The position numbers and the translations under genes were made by a program. Below are positions 6,079-7,428 of a DNA stretch of 7,428 bases, piece after piece. The notes beneath the pieces are model-generated. The model had not been told where the DNA came from and made no database searches. It saw only the letters and a program-made list of their open reading frames with translations. Numbering within the stretch: the first letter of the stretch is position 1; the number at the start of each line of letters is the position of its first letter. This DNA comes from Rhodothermia bacterium. GTDB lineage: Bacteria > Bacteroidota > Rhodothermia > Balneolales > Natronogracilivirgulaceae. The stretch is taken from contig SKUI01000173.1 of the NCBI GenBank assembly GCA_007122185.1, positions 1 through 7,428 of the forward strand, in the 5' to 3' direction.

Positions 6079-6428
6079 CAGGACTCTCCTTCGATAAAAT
6101 TTTGCAGCGCATCTTCATCAAACCCAACCATGATTGCCTCCCCCTTGCGCAGCACGGGACGTTTGATCATGGTCTGATGCTCGAGCAACACCTCGAACAG
6201 GTCATTGTCGCTGAGTTCCTTGTCCGACAGACCCAGCATTTTCCATTTGCGGCCCTTGCGATTGACCAGGGTATCAAGCCCTGCCCGCATGACCAGTTCC
6301 GCCAGTTCGTTGGGGCTGAGCGGATCCTTTTTCAGATCCCGGAAAGAGTAGGAAATGCCCTTTTCGGTAAGCCATTCCTTTGTCTTTTTTATGGTATTGC
6401 AGTTGGTAATGCCAATTACTTCCAGCAT
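6078..6428 (-). CDS. ArsC/Spx family protein, YffB-like
   Basis: This is a 116-residue thioredoxin-fold protein of the ArsC/Spx/YffB family. It opens with EVIGITNCNTIKKTKEWL (3-20), where Cys10 occupies the active-site position but no second cysteine follows, so there is no CxxC as in Spx or thioredoxins. Conserved family features are the LVNRKGRKWK region (54-63), IKRPVL (88-93) with the conserved Arg90, and VGFDE (101-105). YffB-type proteins are often labelled arsenate reductase, but there is no ars operon context here and a general thiol or glutathione-linked role is equally possible; that part is inference. The 3' end contains the Shine-Dalgarno sequence of the DUF3108 gene, and its TGA shares a base with that gene's ATG. 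No Shine-Dalgarno sequence precedes its own ATG. It appears to head the minus-strand cluster. Confidence 0.85.
   Translation of the reverse strand: MLEVIGITNCNTIKKTKEWLTEKGISYSFRDLKKDPLSPNELAELVMRAGLDTLVNRKGRKWKMLGLSDKELSDNDLFEVLLEHQTMIKRPVLRKGEAIMVGFDEDALQNFIEGES
6086..6092 (-). promoter_or_regulatory. Shine-Dalgarno sequence of the DUF3108 gene
   Basis: On the minus strand GAAGGAG ends 7 bases before the DUF3108 ATG. It is embedded in the last codons of the ArsC-like gene (encoding part of EGES). It is the clearest ribosome binding site in the window, where most other starts show none, and it fixes the start of the DUF3108 protein. Confidence 0.75.
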
Positions 6429-6543
6429 AATTCGTTATTTTAACGTTACAAGATGTTCGTGCACACGGCGCAACAAGGAAATTACGTATTAATTCACGAA
6501 AAAGGAGAAGAAAAGGTTCCCGGAAGACAACCGTTTTTGAAAG
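6429..6543. promoter_or_regulatory. Divergent intergenic region, presumed promoters
   Basis: These 115 bp separate the minus-strand ArsC-like gene from the plus-strand lipoprotein gene, so promoters for both directions should lie here. An 8-bp palindrome, TAACGTTA (6441-6448), sits just upstream of the ArsC-like start. GTGCAC and TACGTA palindromes are also present. I could not fit a convincing sigma-70 or Bacteroidota-type (TTTG / TAnnTTTG) promoter. A purine-rich AAGGAG (6502-6507) is too far from any start to act as a ribosome site. Confidence 0.4.
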
Positions 6544-7209
6544 ATGAAGTCAGCAAATGAACGCATATCGACACCGGCGGGATTCCTGACCGGAAGCAGC
6601 AGGATTCTTATGGGGTACAGGACGGTGTTATCCGGACTGCCCTCGCAGAACCGGCCGCTCCTGCCTGCATTGGCCCTGCCGTCAATAGCTCTGCCCTCAA
6701 TGGCCTTGTTGGTTACACTTCTGGCTCTCTTTGTGGGTGGATGCGCACGAAGCCAGGACCAGGTCGATTTCGAGCAGCAGGCCTACCGCACACCGCAAAA
6801 TTACACGGAAACCACGCCCAACGGTGAGGTGGTCCGGCGTGATGAAGACGACTGGCGCATCGGTCCCATGTTCCAGGGCTTTGTGGAAATGCAGATACCG
6901 CCGCACCCGAATCCCACCCGGGGAGAACCCGTCAGAATTGAGTTGATCGTGACCGGAGTCGGTACAGTAAACGGTTTGCGTGCCATATCCTACTTTGACA
7001 TGTTCGATGAACGTTCCATTCTCACCCACTATATTCACGACCGAAGTCCACTTGACTTCGGCACCCTGATCTTCAACATCTATCCCGCCGAATTTGATCC
7101 GGGCAGAAACTACAGCAATGCCCGAAGCAGGAACGACGGGCTCCACCGGCTCTTCATTTATGATGACCGCTGGAACCTGATTACGTATGGCGACATCAAA
7201 CTTAAATAA
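6544..7209 (+). CDS. Putative lipoprotein, unknown function
   Basis: The 221-residue frame carries a lipoprotein signal ending in LFVGGC (62-67), so Cys67 is the predicted lipidated residue and the mature protein of about 155 residues would be membrane-anchored on the periplasmic or outer face. The leader is long. Alternative starts are Met23 (6610, with AGGA 5 bases upstream) and Met53 (6700); Met1 has little Shine-Dalgarno support, and an in-frame TGA sits just before it. I favour Met23 but give the full frame. The hydrophobic core contains three five-residue repeats (LPALA, LPSIA, LPSMA). The mature part reads as beta-rich: HPNPTRGEPVRIELIVTG (120-137) and HRLFIYDDRWNLITYGDIKL (201-220) recall the Ig-like or sorting-domain folds of FCB-group secreted proteins, but the match is weak. 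I do not recognise the family. The next gene starts 14 bp downstream. Confidence 0.75.
   Translation: MKSANERISTPAGFLTGSSRILMGYRTVLSGLPSQNRPLLPALALPSIALPSMALLVTLLALFVGGCARSQDQVDFEQQAYRTPQNYTETTPNGEVVRRDEDDWRIGPMFQGFVEMQIPPHPNPTRGEPVRIELIVTGVGTVNGLRAISYFDMFDERSILTHYIHDRSPLDFGTLIFNIYPAEFDPGRNYSNARSRNDGLHRLFIYDDRWNLITYGDIKLK
6661..6705 (+). repeat. Three 15-bp in-frame repeats in the lipoprotein signal peptide
   Basis: Three consecutive 15-bp units lie at 6661-6675, 6676-6690 and 6691-6705. The last two read CTGCCGTCAATAGCT and CTGCCCTCAATGGCC. They encode LPALA, LPSIA and LPSMA, lengthening the hydrophobic core of the signal peptide by ten residues relative to a single unit. The second and third units match at 12 of 15 positions; the first is more diverged. 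Confidence 0.75.
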
Positions 7210-7223
7210 AGCGAGACAAGTCC

Positions 7224-7428
7224 ATGTCCAAAATCACCGAAAGCCAACGGCAGATCCTGCAGCTCCTCATCTATCCCGAGTCCTATGAGCACATCCGCCA
7301 GGAAACCGGCCTTTCGCCTGGCGAGGTCCGCGACGATCTGATCACACTCATGCATAAAAACATGATCGAGGTGTTCGAAAGTGATGGTGGCACTGTTGGC
7401 ACAAAAGTGCGACATTTCGACAATGACA
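7224..7428 (+). CDS. Winged-helix-like protein, N-terminal part (cut by window end)
   Basis: An ATG 14 bp after the lipoprotein stop opens a frame that stays open to the window end, giving 68 residues without a stop. The sequence MSKITESQRQILQLLIYPE is followed by SYEHIRQETGLSPGEVRDDL and ITLMHKNMIEVFES. It looks like a helix-turn-helix of winged-helix type: helix 1 about 5-16, helix 2 about 21-28, recognition helix about 31-45, and a wing around the glycine-rich SDGGTVGT (53-60). This resembles MarR or ArsR-like DNA-binding folds, but I cannot place it in a family. The close spacing suggests it is co-transcribed with the lipoprotein gene. There is no clear Shine-Dalgarno sequence. Confidence 0.7.
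   Translation, partial: MSKITESQRQILQLLIYPESYEHIRQETGLSPGEVRDDLITLMHKNMIEVFESDGGTVGTKVRHFDND

Noticed and set aside
6502..6516. AAGGAG and AAAAGG purine runs as a ribosome binding site
   Set aside because: They lie about 30-40 bases before the first ATG, and an in-frame TGA at 6538-6540 rules out an earlier start of the lipoprotein frame.
7158..7415. Minus-strand open frame of 85 codons
   Set aside because: It is a shadow of the plus-strand winged-helix-like gene, which fits the operon spacing and reads as a plausible DNA-binding domain.

Overview
The window is ordinary-looking chromosomal DNA of moderate GC content with dense, short-gapped operons. Most starts lack a clear Shine-Dalgarno sequence. 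Together with the plant-like type of LeuC/LeuD, a DUF3108 envelope protein and a lipoprotein, this suggests a member of the Bacteroidota/Balneolota/Rhodothermota (FCB) group. That placement is inference from gene style, not from a marker gene.

Region 1 (1-3262, + strand) is the end of a leucine biosynthesis operon: the C-terminal part of leuC, then leuD, a 38-codon small ORF that shares one base with the leuD stop, leuB and finally proC. LeuC and LeuD form isopropylmalate isomerase, and LeuB oxidises the product toward the leucine 2-oxoacid. ProC makes proline and is an unexpected operon partner. A 20-bp degenerate tandem repeat fills much of the leuC-leuD gap. A near-perfect RNA hairpin lies inside the small ORF. 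After proC come a 10-bp inverted repeat interleaved with a 9-bp direct repeat, and then an intrinsic terminator.

Region 2 (3299-6428, - strand) is a convergent cluster. In transcription order it holds a YffB/Spx-type ArsC-fold protein, an exported DUF3108 protein (TGATG overlap, good Shine-Dalgarno), a 165-bp gap with a 12-bp tandem repeat array, dut (dUTPase), and an MFS exporter that starts with TTG inside the dut stop (TTGA overlap). The overlaps point to translational coupling in two pairs.

Region 3 (6429-7428, + strand) begins with a divergent intergenic region. It continues with an unrecognised lipoprotein whose signal peptide carries a 15-bp in-frame triplication, and ends with the start of a winged-helix-like protein cut by the window edge.

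No mobile element, CRISPR array, rRNA or tRNA is visible, and I do not see a clearly new multi-gene system. The most unusual signals are the small ORF with its hairpin in the leu operon, the interleaved repeat element after proC, and three unrelated short tandem repeats (20, 12 and 15 bp), all at gene edges or in signal-peptide coding.
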